Assembly (NCBI GenBank): GCA_034437275.1
Contig: DAOTUD010000029.1
Location: forward strand, 1-28,525
Direction: 5' to 3'
Source of the DNA: TC-15 sp034437275
GTDB lineage: Bacteria; Chloroflexota; Anaerolineae; Aggregatilineales; Aggregatilineaceae
DNA length: 28,525 nt
The notes beneath the pieces were generated by a model that made no database searches, was not told the DNA's origin, and saw only the letters and a program-made list of their open reading frames with translations. A program made the translations under genes and the position numbers. Positions 15,611-22,025 of this stretch are shown here, one piece after another (position 1 is the stretch's first letter; each line of letters begins with the position of its first letter).

Positions 15611-15914
15611 AGTGTCGCTGGGGATGGCCTTTTTCGGTGGGGCGCTGATCGGCGCGCTGTTTTTCGGCGGGCTGTGGTGGACCATCCGGCGGGTGCAGGA
15701 CGCTCCGCGCCCGGCCATGACGCTGCTGGCCAGTTCCGCCGCGCGCATGGTGATCGCGCTGGGCGGCCTGTACCTGGTGGCCTGGGGCCGCTGGGAACGG
15801 CTGCTGATCGCGGTGGCCGGCTTTGTGATCGCGCGGATCGTGGTCGTGCACACCTTTGGCGCGCCACAGGCAGCTTCTACGGAGGAGGTGACGCCGCGTG
15901 GAATTAAGTCCTGA
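15603..15914 (+). CDS. atpR: N-ATPase membrane subunit AtpR
   Basis: A 103-residue, three-helix membrane protein (about 6-28, 38-60, 66-84). It has FFGGLWWTIRRV at the end of helix 1 and the family's in-membrane arginine (SSAARMVIALGG, R48). AtpR is found only in N-type ATPase operons and is thought to assist c-ring assembly; this is family knowledge rather than evident here. ATG 15603 is preferred over upstream in-frame codons because GAAAGG precedes it and the protein then begins right before helix 1. It overlaps atpB by 17 nt. Confidence 0.9.
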   Translation: MSEVSLGMAFFGGALIGALFFGGLWWTIRRVQDAPRPAMTLLASSAARMVIALGGLYLVAWGRWERLLIAVAGFVIARIVVVHTFGAPQAASTEEVTPRGIKS

Positions 15915-16569
15915 TCAAGTCACCATCCTGGAGGCTGGACCGGTCACCATCAACGCCACGCTGGCGTTCACCTGGCTGGTGATGGGCATCCTGGCCGGCG
16001 GCTCGTGGCTGATCACGCGCAACCTGTCGACCGGGACCGAGATCTCGCGCTGGCAGAACCTGCTGGAGACGATCGTCACCACCATCCGCAGCCAGATTCG
16101 TGACATCACCGGGCAGGACCCGTCGAGCTATCTGCCGTTCATCGGCACGCTGTTTCTGTTCATCTCGCTGGCCAACCTGCTGAGCTTTGTGCCCGGCTAC
16201 GAAGCGCCGACCGGCTCGCTGTCGACGACTGCCGCGCTGACGACGTGCGTCTTCCTGGCGGTGCCGATCTACGGCGTGGCCGGGCGCGGGTTCTTCGGCT
16301 ACCTGAAGAACTACATCGAGCCGACGCCGTTTATGCTGCCCTTCAACATCGTGTCGGAAATTTCGCGCACCATTGCGCTGGCGATCCGCCTGTTCGGCAA
16401 CGTCATGAGTGGACGCATCCTGGTGGGGATCATGTTGTCGATCATCCCGCTGCTGCTGCCGACCGTGCTGCAAGCATTGGAGCTGATCATCGGCCAGATT
16501 CAGGCGTACATCTTCGCCACGCTGGCGACGGTGTATATCGCTTCTGGCACGAGTGAATCGGCAGCGTAA
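15898..16569 (+). CDS. atpB: N-type F-ATPase subunit a
   Basis: Membrane subunit a (223 residues) forms the ion half-channels next to the c-ring. The essential arginine is R164 in LAIRLFGNVMSGRIL. The helix after it ends IIGQIQAYIFATLATVYIASG, where the Gln and Tyr are typical. N-terminal helices at about 20-40 and 80-98 precede. It starts at GTG 15898 with GGAGGAG 10 nt upstream. The length is shorter than E. coli AtpB (271), as is normal for N-type. It is followed by a 214-bp gap with a palindromic repeat before atpE. Confidence 0.95.
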   Translation: MELSPDQVTILEAGPVTINATLAFTWLVMGILAGGSWLITRNLSTGTEISRWQNLLETIVTTIRSQIRDITGQDPSSYLPFIGTLFLFISLANLLSFVPGYEAPTGSLSTTAALTTCVFLAVPIYGVAGRGFFGYLKNYIEPTPFMLPFNIVSEISRTIALAIRLFGNVMSGRILVGIMLSIIPLLLPTVLQALELIIGQIQAYIFATLATVYIASGTSESAA

Positions 16570-16636
16570 CAGCGTCATACTTAGAGCGTGTTATGAACTT
16601 ACGCAGGCTGTTTACAGTGGATTTTTCCCATAAGTT

Positions 16637-16735
16637 TTACCCCTCCCTAAATCCCTCCCCGTAAGCGGAGAGGGACTTGCGCCTCCCCCCTTTCTCCGCG
16701 TGCGGGGAAAGGGGTCGGGGGATAGGGGTAAAAGT
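16637..16735. repeat. GC-rich palindromic repeat, copy B, inside the atp operon
   Basis: It contains CCCTCCCCG taag CGGAGAGGG-like and CCCCTTTCTCCGC gt GCGGGGAAAGGGG hairpins; the latter pairs over 13 bp with one G-T. The 16570-16783 gap otherwise has no gene. The element is related to copies at 10654 and 21810. Its position between atpB and atpE could affect mRNA stability or relative expression of subunit c. Confidence 0.65.
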
Positions 16736-16783
16736 ACATAACAGCCGCTAGCTATTTGAAGTTTGAGAGGAGCGTTTTCTCGC

Positions 16784-17062
16784 ATGAATGACACCACTAT
16801 CATTGGCCTGGCTTCGATCGTTATCTCCGGCCTGACGATGGCCATCGGCTCGATTGGGCCGGCGCTGGCCGAGGGGCGCGCGCTGGCGCGCGGGCTGGAA
16901 TCCATCGCGCAGCAGCCGGACGAGTCGAACGCCATCAGCCGCACGTTGTTCGTGGGCATGGCGCTGATCGAGTCCGTCGCCATCTATTGCTTTGTGATCG
17001 CGATGATCCTGATCTTCTTCAACCCCTTCTGGGATCACGTGGTAGCGCAAGCAGGAGGGTAA
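16784..17062 (+). CDS. atpE: N-type F-ATPase subunit c, Na+-type
   Basis: A 92-residue proteolipid with two membrane helices. The outer helix carries the essential carboxylate E63 in LIESVAIYCFV, and S64 and Y68 complete the Na+-type site. Helix 1 has GPALAEGRA, giving a second carboxylate E30 where the Ilyobacter Na+ c subunit has Gln32. The residue equivalent to Thr67 is Val here (V65). The polar loop reads AQQPDES. ATG 16784 is preferred with GAGAGGAG upstream; TTG 16763 is in frame but would put the ribosome site inside the gene. It is 3 nt before atpF. Confidence 0.95.
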   Translation: MNDTTIIGLASIVISGLTMAIGSIGPALAEGRALARGLESIAQQPDESNAISRTLFVGMALIESVAIYCFVIAMILIFFNPFWDHVVAQAGG

Positions 17063-17065
17063 GCG

Positions 17066-17833
17066 GTGCAGATTGATTGGTTTACCTTTGGCGCGCAGAT
17101 CGTCAATTTCCTGGTGCTGGTCGCGTTGATGCGGCTGTTTCTGTACAAGCCGATTGTCAACGCGATGGACCGCCGCGAGGAGAAGATCGCGTCGCGCCTG
17201 GAAGAAGCGGAGCAAAAACGCGCGCAGGCCAAAGAAGAGGCCACCCGCTACCGCGAGAAACAGCGCGACATCGACGAACGGCGGGACGAACTGCTCAGCC
17301 AGGCGCGTGATGACGCCGAGGAACGACGGCAGGAGCTGCTCCAGGAGGCGCGTGATGCCGTCGAGGAGCAAAAGAGCGAATGGCAGCGCGCCATTCAGCG
17401 CGAAAAAGACACATTCCTGGAACGGCTGCAGACGCGCGTCAGCGACGAGGTCTTCACGGTGTCGCGCCGCGCGATCCGCGACCTGGCCGATACCAAACTG
17501 GAGCAGCGCTTGATCGAGGTGTTCGGGCGGGAACTGGACGCCATGCCCGCCGACCGCCAGGACGACCTGCAACGCGGCACCGACGAGCCGCTCGAAGTGC
17601 ACAGCGCCTTCACACTCGACGAGGACCAGCGCGACCACCTGGCCGGGATGCTCCACGATCACTTTGGCGATGTGGAACTGCGCTTCGTCACCGAATCGGA
17701 CCTGATCTGTGGGTTGGCGCTGGTCACGGATTCGGCGCAGATCGGCTGGAACGTGAACGACTACCTGCACGCGCTGCAAGAAAACGTCGCCGCAATGCTG
17801 GCGGACTACAACACCAACCAGGAGGAAAGCTAA
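17066..17833 (+). CDS. atpF: N-type F-ATPase subunit b with delta-like C-terminus
   Basis: A 255-residue peripheral-stalk protein, longer than the usual 155-170. It has one N-terminal membrane helix (about 5-27, FTFGAQIVNFLVLVALMRLF) and a long charged coiled coil to about 135 with LEEAEQKRAQAKEEA-type heptads. A C-terminal region (about 178-240) reads SAFTLDEDQRDHLAGMLHDH...DVELRFVTESDLICGLAL and aligns by eye with the C-terminal domain of AtpH (delta). There is no atpH gene in the operon, so this region probably replaces delta in contacting alpha. It starts at GTG 17066 with AGGAGGG 7 nt upstream. Replacement of delta is inference. Confidence 0.93.
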   Translation: MQIDWFTFGAQIVNFLVLVALMRLFLYKPIVNAMDRREEKIASRLEEAEQKRAQAKEEATRYREKQRDIDERRDELLSQARDDAEERRQELLQEARDAVEEQKSEWQRAIQREKDTFLERLQTRVSDEVFTVSRRAIRDLADTKLEQRLIEVFGRELDAMPADRQDDLQRGTDEPLEVHSAFTLDEDQRDHLAGMLHDHFGDVELRFVTESDLICGLALVTDSAQIGWNVNDYLHALQENVAAMLADYNTNQEES

Positions 17834-17839
17834 GCCACC

Positions 17840-19369
17840 ATGCCAGAGCTAACCAATCTATTGGACCGCTCGCTGTCCGTGTTCGAGCGCGCGCTGGAGG
17901 AATACGAACCGCAGCCGGTGCACCGCGAGATCGGGTATGTGACCTCAATTGGCAGCGGCATCGCCCGTGTGACCGGGCTGCCCGGCGTCCAGTCGGAAGA
18001 ACTCGTCCAGTTTGAGACGGGGCTGTTTGGGCTGGCGCTGAGCCTGGGTCCGGACGATACCGGCGTGGTGCTGCTGGGCAGCACGGCGCATTTGCAGGCG
18101 GGCACCGCCGTGCGCCGCACCGGGCGCGTCGCGGACATCCCGGTCGGCACGGACGTGATCGGGCGCGTGGTCGACCCGGCAGGCCAGCCCCTCGACGAGG
18201 AAGGCCCCCTGCACGCCGACGCCCGCCGCGCGGTCGAACAGCCCGCCCCGGCCATCATGGACCGCGCGCCGGTCGCCGAACCGCTGCAAACCGGGATCAA
18301 GGCCATCGACGCGCTGGTGCCGATTGGGCGCGGCCAGCGCGAGCTGATCGTGGGCGACCGGCAGACCGGCAAAACCGCGATCGCCATCGACACCATCATC
18401 AACCAGCACGACAAAGACGTGCTGTGTGTGTACTGCTCGATCGGGCAGCGCGGGGCTTCGGTGGCGCGCGTGATCGGCGACCTGGAGGATTACGGCGCGC
18501 TGGACTACACCGCGCTGGTGGTCGCCACCGGTGATACCGCGCCGGGGATGCAGTTCCTGGCCCCATACGCGGCCACGTCCATCGCCGAGCACTTCATGCA
18601 CCAGGGCCAGGATGTGCTGGTGGTATACGACGACCTGACGCGGCACGCGCGCGCCTACCGCGAGCTGTCGCTGCTGCTGCGCCGCCCCCCAGGCCGCGAG
18701 GCGTATCCCGGCGATATTTTCTACGTACACTCGCGGCTGCTGGAGCGTGCCACGCACCTGAAGGCCGGCGGATCGCTGACGGCGCTGCCGATCATCGAGA
18801 CGCAGGCGCAGAACATCTCGGCCTATATCCCCACCAACCTGATCTCGATCACGGATGGGCAAATTTACCTCTCGCCGGACCTGTTCCGGAAGGGTGTACT
18901 CCCGCCGGTGGATATCGGGCGCTCGGTGTCGCGCGTGGGCGGCAAGGCGCAGTTGCCCGCCTACCAGGGCATCGGCGGCAGCCTGCGGCTGTCGTACTCG
19001 CAGTTCGAGGAGTTGGAGGCGTTCTCGCGCTTCGGCACGCGGCTGGACGAGGAGACGCGCCAGACGATCCGGCGCGGGCGGCGTGTGCGCGAGGCGCTCA
19101 AGCAGCCGCAGTACCAGCCGATCCCCGTCGCGGAGCAGATCGCGGTGCTGTTCAGCGTGTCCGAAGGGCTGTTCGACGACCTGGCGCTGGAGCAGGTCGG
19201 GGACGCAGCCCGGGCGGTGCGCGCCCACCTGCGCGAGAAATTGACCGGCGAATACCGGCGCATCCAGCGCGGCGACGAACTGAGCGACGCGGCCTGGGAC
19301 AACCTGCGCGACGCCTTCAACGCGCGGATCAAAGACTGGAAAGCGAACCATGCCCACACAAACGCTTGA
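17840..19369 (+). CDS. atpA: N-type F-ATPase subunit alpha
   Basis: Nucleotide-binding, non-catalytic alpha subunit of 509 residues. It has an N-terminal beta-barrel (YVTSIGSGIARVTGLPGVQSEE), P-loop GDRQTGKT (172-179), Walker B VLVVYDDLTRHA, the signature segment GRDAYPGD-like GREAYPGDIFYVHSRLLERA, and the C-terminal helical domain. The length is typical (about 500-515). The order F-A-G with no atpH between them is as expected for N-ATPases. GGAGGAAAG precedes ATG 17840. The last 20 bp overlap atpG. Confidence 0.97.
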   Translation: MPELTNLLDRSLSVFERALEEYEPQPVHREIGYVTSIGSGIARVTGLPGVQSEELVQFETGLFGLALSLGPDDTGVVLLGSTAHLQAGTAVRRTGRVADIPVGTDVIGRVVDPAGQPLDEEGPLHADARRAVEQPAPAIMDRAPVAEPLQTGIKAIDALVPIGRGQRELIVGDRQTGKTAIAIDTIINQHDKDVLCVYCSIGQRGASVARVIGDLEDYGALDYTALVVATGDTAPGMQFLAPYAATSIAEHFMHQGQDVLVVYDDLTRHARAYRELSLLLRRPPGREAYPGDIFYVHSRLLERATHLKAGGSLTALPIIETQAQNISAYIPTNLISITDGQIYLSPDLFRKGVLPPVDIGRSVSRVGGKAQLPAYQGIGGSLRLSYSQFEELEAFSRFGTRLDEETRQTIRRGRRVREALKQPQYQPIPVAEQIAVLFSVSEGLFDDLALEQVGDAARAVRAHLREKLTGEYRRIQRGDELSDAAWDNLRDAFNARIKDWKANHAHTNA

Positions 19370-20243
19370 GGCGCTGCGCGGCCAACTGGAGAGCGCGCGC
19401 CAGCTCCACCAGGTCACCAAGACGATGCGCTCGCTGGCCGCCGTCAACATCCGCCAGTACGAGAAGTCGGTGGCGGCGGTGTCGGACTATTTCGAGACGA
19501 TCGAGTGGGGGCTGACCATTGCGCTGCGGGGCCGCGAGATCACCACCGCCATGATTGAACCCCCCAGCGGGGAATCGCTGGGCGCGGTCGTGTTCGGCTC
19601 GGACCAGGGGTTGGTGGGCCAGTTCAACAACGTGATCGCCAGCTATGCGCTGGACCACATGGAACGGCTGGGCGTCGAGCCGCGCCACCGGTCGCTGCTG
19701 GTGGTGGGGCACCTGGCGATGGCGACCTTCGAGCAGCTTGGCCAGCCGGTCGAAACGCGCTTCGCGGTCCCCAGTTCGCTGGCCGGCATCACGCACAAAG
19801 TGCAGGATATCCTCTTTCACCTGGATACCTGGCGCGAAGAGCAGAACATCGACCAGATCGTGCTGTTTTACAATCGCTCCCGGTCCGGGACGACCTACGA
19901 GCCGACCATGCGGCGGCTGCTGCCGGTCAGCCCGCAGTGGTTGAACATGCTCAAACGCCGCGAATGGGACTCGCGCACGCTGCCGATCTACCGGATGGCG
20001 TGGCCAGAACTGTTCCTGTCGCTGGTGCGGCAGTATTTCTTCGTGTCGCTGTACCGCGCGCAGGTCGAATCGCTGGCCAGCGAGAACGCGAGCCGGCTGC
20101 GCGCCATGCAGGCCGCCGAGCAAAACATCCGCGACCGGCTGGACGAGCTGCAACTGCGCTACCACCACCTGCGCCAAAGCTCGATCACCGAGGAGATTCT
20201 CGACATTGCGTCCGGGTTCGAGGCGCTCAAAGGGCGCGGATGA
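19350..20243 (+). CDS. atpG: N-type F-ATPase subunit gamma
   Basis: Central rotor shaft of 297 residues. The N-terminal coiled-coil helix (LESARQLHQVTKTMRSLAAV) and the C-terminal helix (MQAAEQNIRDRLDELQLRY, then ITEEILDIASGFEAL) match gamma. The Rossmann-like middle has VFGSDQGLVGQFNNVI. It diverges from standard gamma at both ends (MPTQTLEALRGQLE in place of KEIR.KI), as N-type gammas do. ATG 19350 lies inside atpA, which gives a 20-bp overlap. It is the last gene of the operon and is followed by a strong hairpin. Confidence 0.95.
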   Translation: MPTQTLEALRGQLESARQLHQVTKTMRSLAAVNIRQYEKSVAAVSDYFETIEWGLTIALRGREITTAMIEPPSGESLGAVVFGSDQGLVGQFNNVIASYALDHMERLGVEPRHRSLLVVGHLAMATFEQLGQPVETRFAVPSSLAGITHKVQDILFHLDTWREEQNIDQIVLFYNRSRSGTTYEPTMRRLLPVSPQWLNMLKRREWDSRTLPIYRMAWPELFLSLVRQYFFVSLYRAQVESLASENASRLRAMQAAEQNIRDRLDELQLRYHHLRQSSITEEILDIASGFEALKGRG

Positions 20244-20283
20244 GAAGGAATTACCACACAGAATAACAACACCAAGCAGAATG

Positions 20284-20317
20284 AAACCGGGCGAGAGTGA
20301 TTCTCGCCCGGTTCCTT
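20284..20317. terminator. Hairpin ending the atp operon, shared with the convergent gene
   Basis: AACCGGGCGAGA (20285-20296) pairs perfectly over 12 bp with TCTCGCCCGGTT (20302-20313), with loop GTGAT. The T content after it is low on either strand, so it may be a bidirectional block or an mRNA end. Confidence 0.6.
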
Positions 20318-20706
20318 TAGCCCATCAACTCTCGGGCGTGGTCAAGCGCTTCTTCTGGTGAAGCATACAGCCCCTTGACGTTCGCGCCCTGGTACTGTTC
20401 CTGCCCCTGGAGCGCGCTGACGCCGAGTTCGACCATCTCGTCGGAGCCGACGAAGATGTTAGCTACATCGTGATCGTAGGTGCCTCCCTCTTTGCCTCGC
20501 TCAAACGCCATGCCGACCATCATGTTGCTCAGATTCAACCTGGCCTGTGAAAAGTCTAGAATACGGCAGATCGGCGCGCCTAGCTCCGCCTTATACGCCG
20601 CGCTTTCGGCCAATGCCTGCTGGGCATCATCCGGTGTTTGCAGCGGCTCTGAGAAAGTAATAAGGATGGTACGAATTTCATTGAACTTTTCAACTTGTAT
20701 TGACAC
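20317..20706 (-). CDS. Small protein of unknown function, possibly STAS/SpoIIAA-like
   Basis: 129 residues with an alternating strand-helix pattern: QVEKFNEIRTILITFSEPLQ, ICRILDFSQARLN, GVSALQG, VKGLYASPEEALDHARELMG. The end of the protein (SPEEALDHAREL) and the central ILDFSQA strand recall SpoIIAA/STAS-like domains, but I cannot identify the phosphorylatable Ser confidently. There is no signal peptide or membrane helix. It starts at GTG 20706 with GAGGAGG about 10 nt upstream. It is divergent from the prenyltransferase gene and shares a 112-bp control region with it. Confidence 0.7.
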   Translation of the reverse strand: MSIQVEKFNEIRTILITFSEPLQTPDDAQQALAESAAYKAELGAPICRILDFSQARLNLSNMMVGMAFERGKEGGTYDHDVANIFVGSDEMVELGVSALQGQEQYQGANVKGLYASPEEALDHARELMG

Positions 20707-20723
20707 AGTCTGCTATCCTCCTC

Positions 20724-20785
20724 TAGGATAAAAAAGCGCTAAGGGATGAGGCATCCCTAAACCCCCATAACATTTTAGGATAAAA
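20724..20785 (+). promoter_or_regulatory. Shared control region with direct repeats and an inverted repeat
   Basis: The 10-mer TAGGATAAAA occurs at 20724-20733 and again at 20776-20785 (52 bp apart). Between them is a perfect 7-bp inverted repeat AGGGATG-agg-CATCCCT (20742-20758). The second 10-mer gives a -10-like TAAAAT at 20781-20786, about 33 nt before the prenyltransferase ATG. This arrangement suggests an operator between divergent genes, but no regulator is known. Confidence 0.4.
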
Positions 20786-20818
20786 TGGACGAAAAGTAAA
20801 GATAGGAGAGGCTTTTAC

Positions 20819-21727
20819 ATGGTTGTGAAACCACCAGCAAGCCTGGATATCGCCAGCCTGTTCCGTGACATCCAACACACTGCCCGCGTCGCCGAGGTGC
20901 CCTGCCAGGCGGACAAGGTACGCCCCATCCTGGAGGCCTATCAAGACTACTTCACCTGCGCCGCCGTCGCGCTGCGGACGACGAACAAACCGCCCGGCCA
21001 GCGCGAATTATCCGTCCGCTACATCGACATCGAACAGCCGCACGATCCCTACGCCATCGCGCTGGAGCATGGCTTCCTGACCGAAACCGGCCACCCCATC
21101 GACCGCTTCTTCCGCGATGTAGACGCCCACTATCCGATCCTGGGCTACGGCATCGACCTGGGCGTCGGTCATGGCTTTGAGAAAGTCTGGCCGCTGTTCA
21201 GCGCGGCGCTGCCCATCGAAGACGCCTACGCGCTGCCGTCCATGCCGGCCAGCGTGCAGCGCTACGATGACTACTTCAAGACATACGATCTGCGCTTGTT
21301 CAGCCTGTTTGCGATCGACTACTGGCACAAAACCATGAACATCTACTTCCCGGTCAAGAAGCCAGGAGCTTACCCGCCAGACCGGGTCGCGGAGATGATC
21401 GCCGACCTGGGTTGCCAGGTGCCGGACGACGAAGAACTGGCGCTCAACGCCCAAACCGGCATCATCTACCTGACCTTTAGCTGGGACTCGGACCGCTGCG
21501 AGCGCCTGAGCTTCGGCGTGCCGCACGTGCCGAAAGCCCAGTTCCCGACCCACCTGGATCCGGTTTTCGCCCGGCTCTTCGACGACACGCCGGTGCGGGC
21601 CGACGAGGCGCGCGGCGCGTTCATGACCGCCTACGCGCCCGACAACCGGGACTACCTCAAGATCGAAATTGACTACACCGGGACCATGTTCAACGCGCTG
21701 GGGGCTGCCATCCAGGTTATGCCCTGA
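20819..21727 (+). CDS. ABBA-fold aromatic prenyltransferase, NphB/CloQ family
   Basis: A 302-residue protein that aligns by eye with NphB/Orf2 and CloQ along its length. Matching blocks, in order: DKVRPILEAYQDYF (32-45), DPYAIALEHGFLTETGHPID (76-95), ALPSMPASV (138-146), AIDYWHKTMNIYF (165-177), ERLSFGVPHVPKAQFP (228-243) and RDYLKIEIDYTG (277-288). NphB/CloQ enzymes attach prenyl groups to phenolic rings in a Mg2+-assisted or Mg2+-independent way. The K/Y/W residues that line the diphosphate pocket cannot be confirmed without an alignment. AGGAG lies about 11 nt before ATG 20819. No phenolic-metabolite genes neighbour it, so the substrate is unknown. There is no membrane segment, consistent with the soluble family. 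Confidence 0.88.
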   Translation: MVVKPPASLDIASLFRDIQHTARVAEVPCQADKVRPILEAYQDYFTCAAVALRTTNKPPGQRELSVRYIDIEQPHDPYAIALEHGFLTETGHPIDRFFRDVDAHYPILGYGIDLGVGHGFEKVWPLFSAALPIEDAYALPSMPASVQRYDDYFKTYDLRLFSLFAIDYWHKTMNIYFPVKKPGAYPPDRVAEMIADLGCQVPDDEELALNAQTGIIYLTFSWDSDRCERLSFGVPHVPKAQFPTHLDPVFARLFDDTPVRADEARGAFMTAYAPDNRDYLKIEIDYTGTMFNALGAAIQVMP

Positions 21728-21809
21728 CCATCCCGGACAACTTCATCCTACGGCGCACCCTCACCGCCCGGTCTGCGATGGCCGGGCGCTGCTGTTGTGC
21801 GACACCTTG

Positions 21810-21890
21810 CCCCGCCGCAACCCCACCTGCCCCCTCCTCGCACGCGGAGCGGGGGAAATCGGCCAGGGACAAAAAGTCCCTCTCCGTTTA
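21810..21890. repeat. GC-rich palindromic repeat, copy C
   Basis: CCCCC...CTCGC-ac-GCGGAG...GGGGG is followed by AGGGAC-aaaaa-GTCCCT. It resembles copies A (10654) and B (16637) in base composition and hairpin theme. The surrounding 298-bp gap (21728-22025) shows no gene. A 65-codon frame at 21778-21975 has no ribosome site and follows the repeat. Confidence 0.5.
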
Positions 21891-22025
21891 CGATCTTGTT
21901 GGCGAACTGCCGCTGCAGAAAGACCTGGAAGACCCGGACGACCAGCAGCAGGCCAGCGCGCACAGGGAAGGGTAACCCGCGCGGCCCCCTTCCCTGCACG
22001 CCAAGCGCCGGATCAGGTCACGCGA

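Noticed and set aside
16748..17779. A 343-codon minus-strand frame across atpE and atpF
   Set aside because: Antisense to conserved subunits c and b; no recognised motif or start signal.
17945..19450. A 501-codon minus-strand frame across atpA
   Set aside because: It is exactly antisense to a strongly conserved ATPase gene and its translation is His/Arg/Gln-rich with no domain.
21778..21975. A 65-codon plus-strand frame after the prenyltransferase
   Set aside because: It overlaps the palindromic repeat and has no ribosome site. Similar frames arise from the repeat itself.
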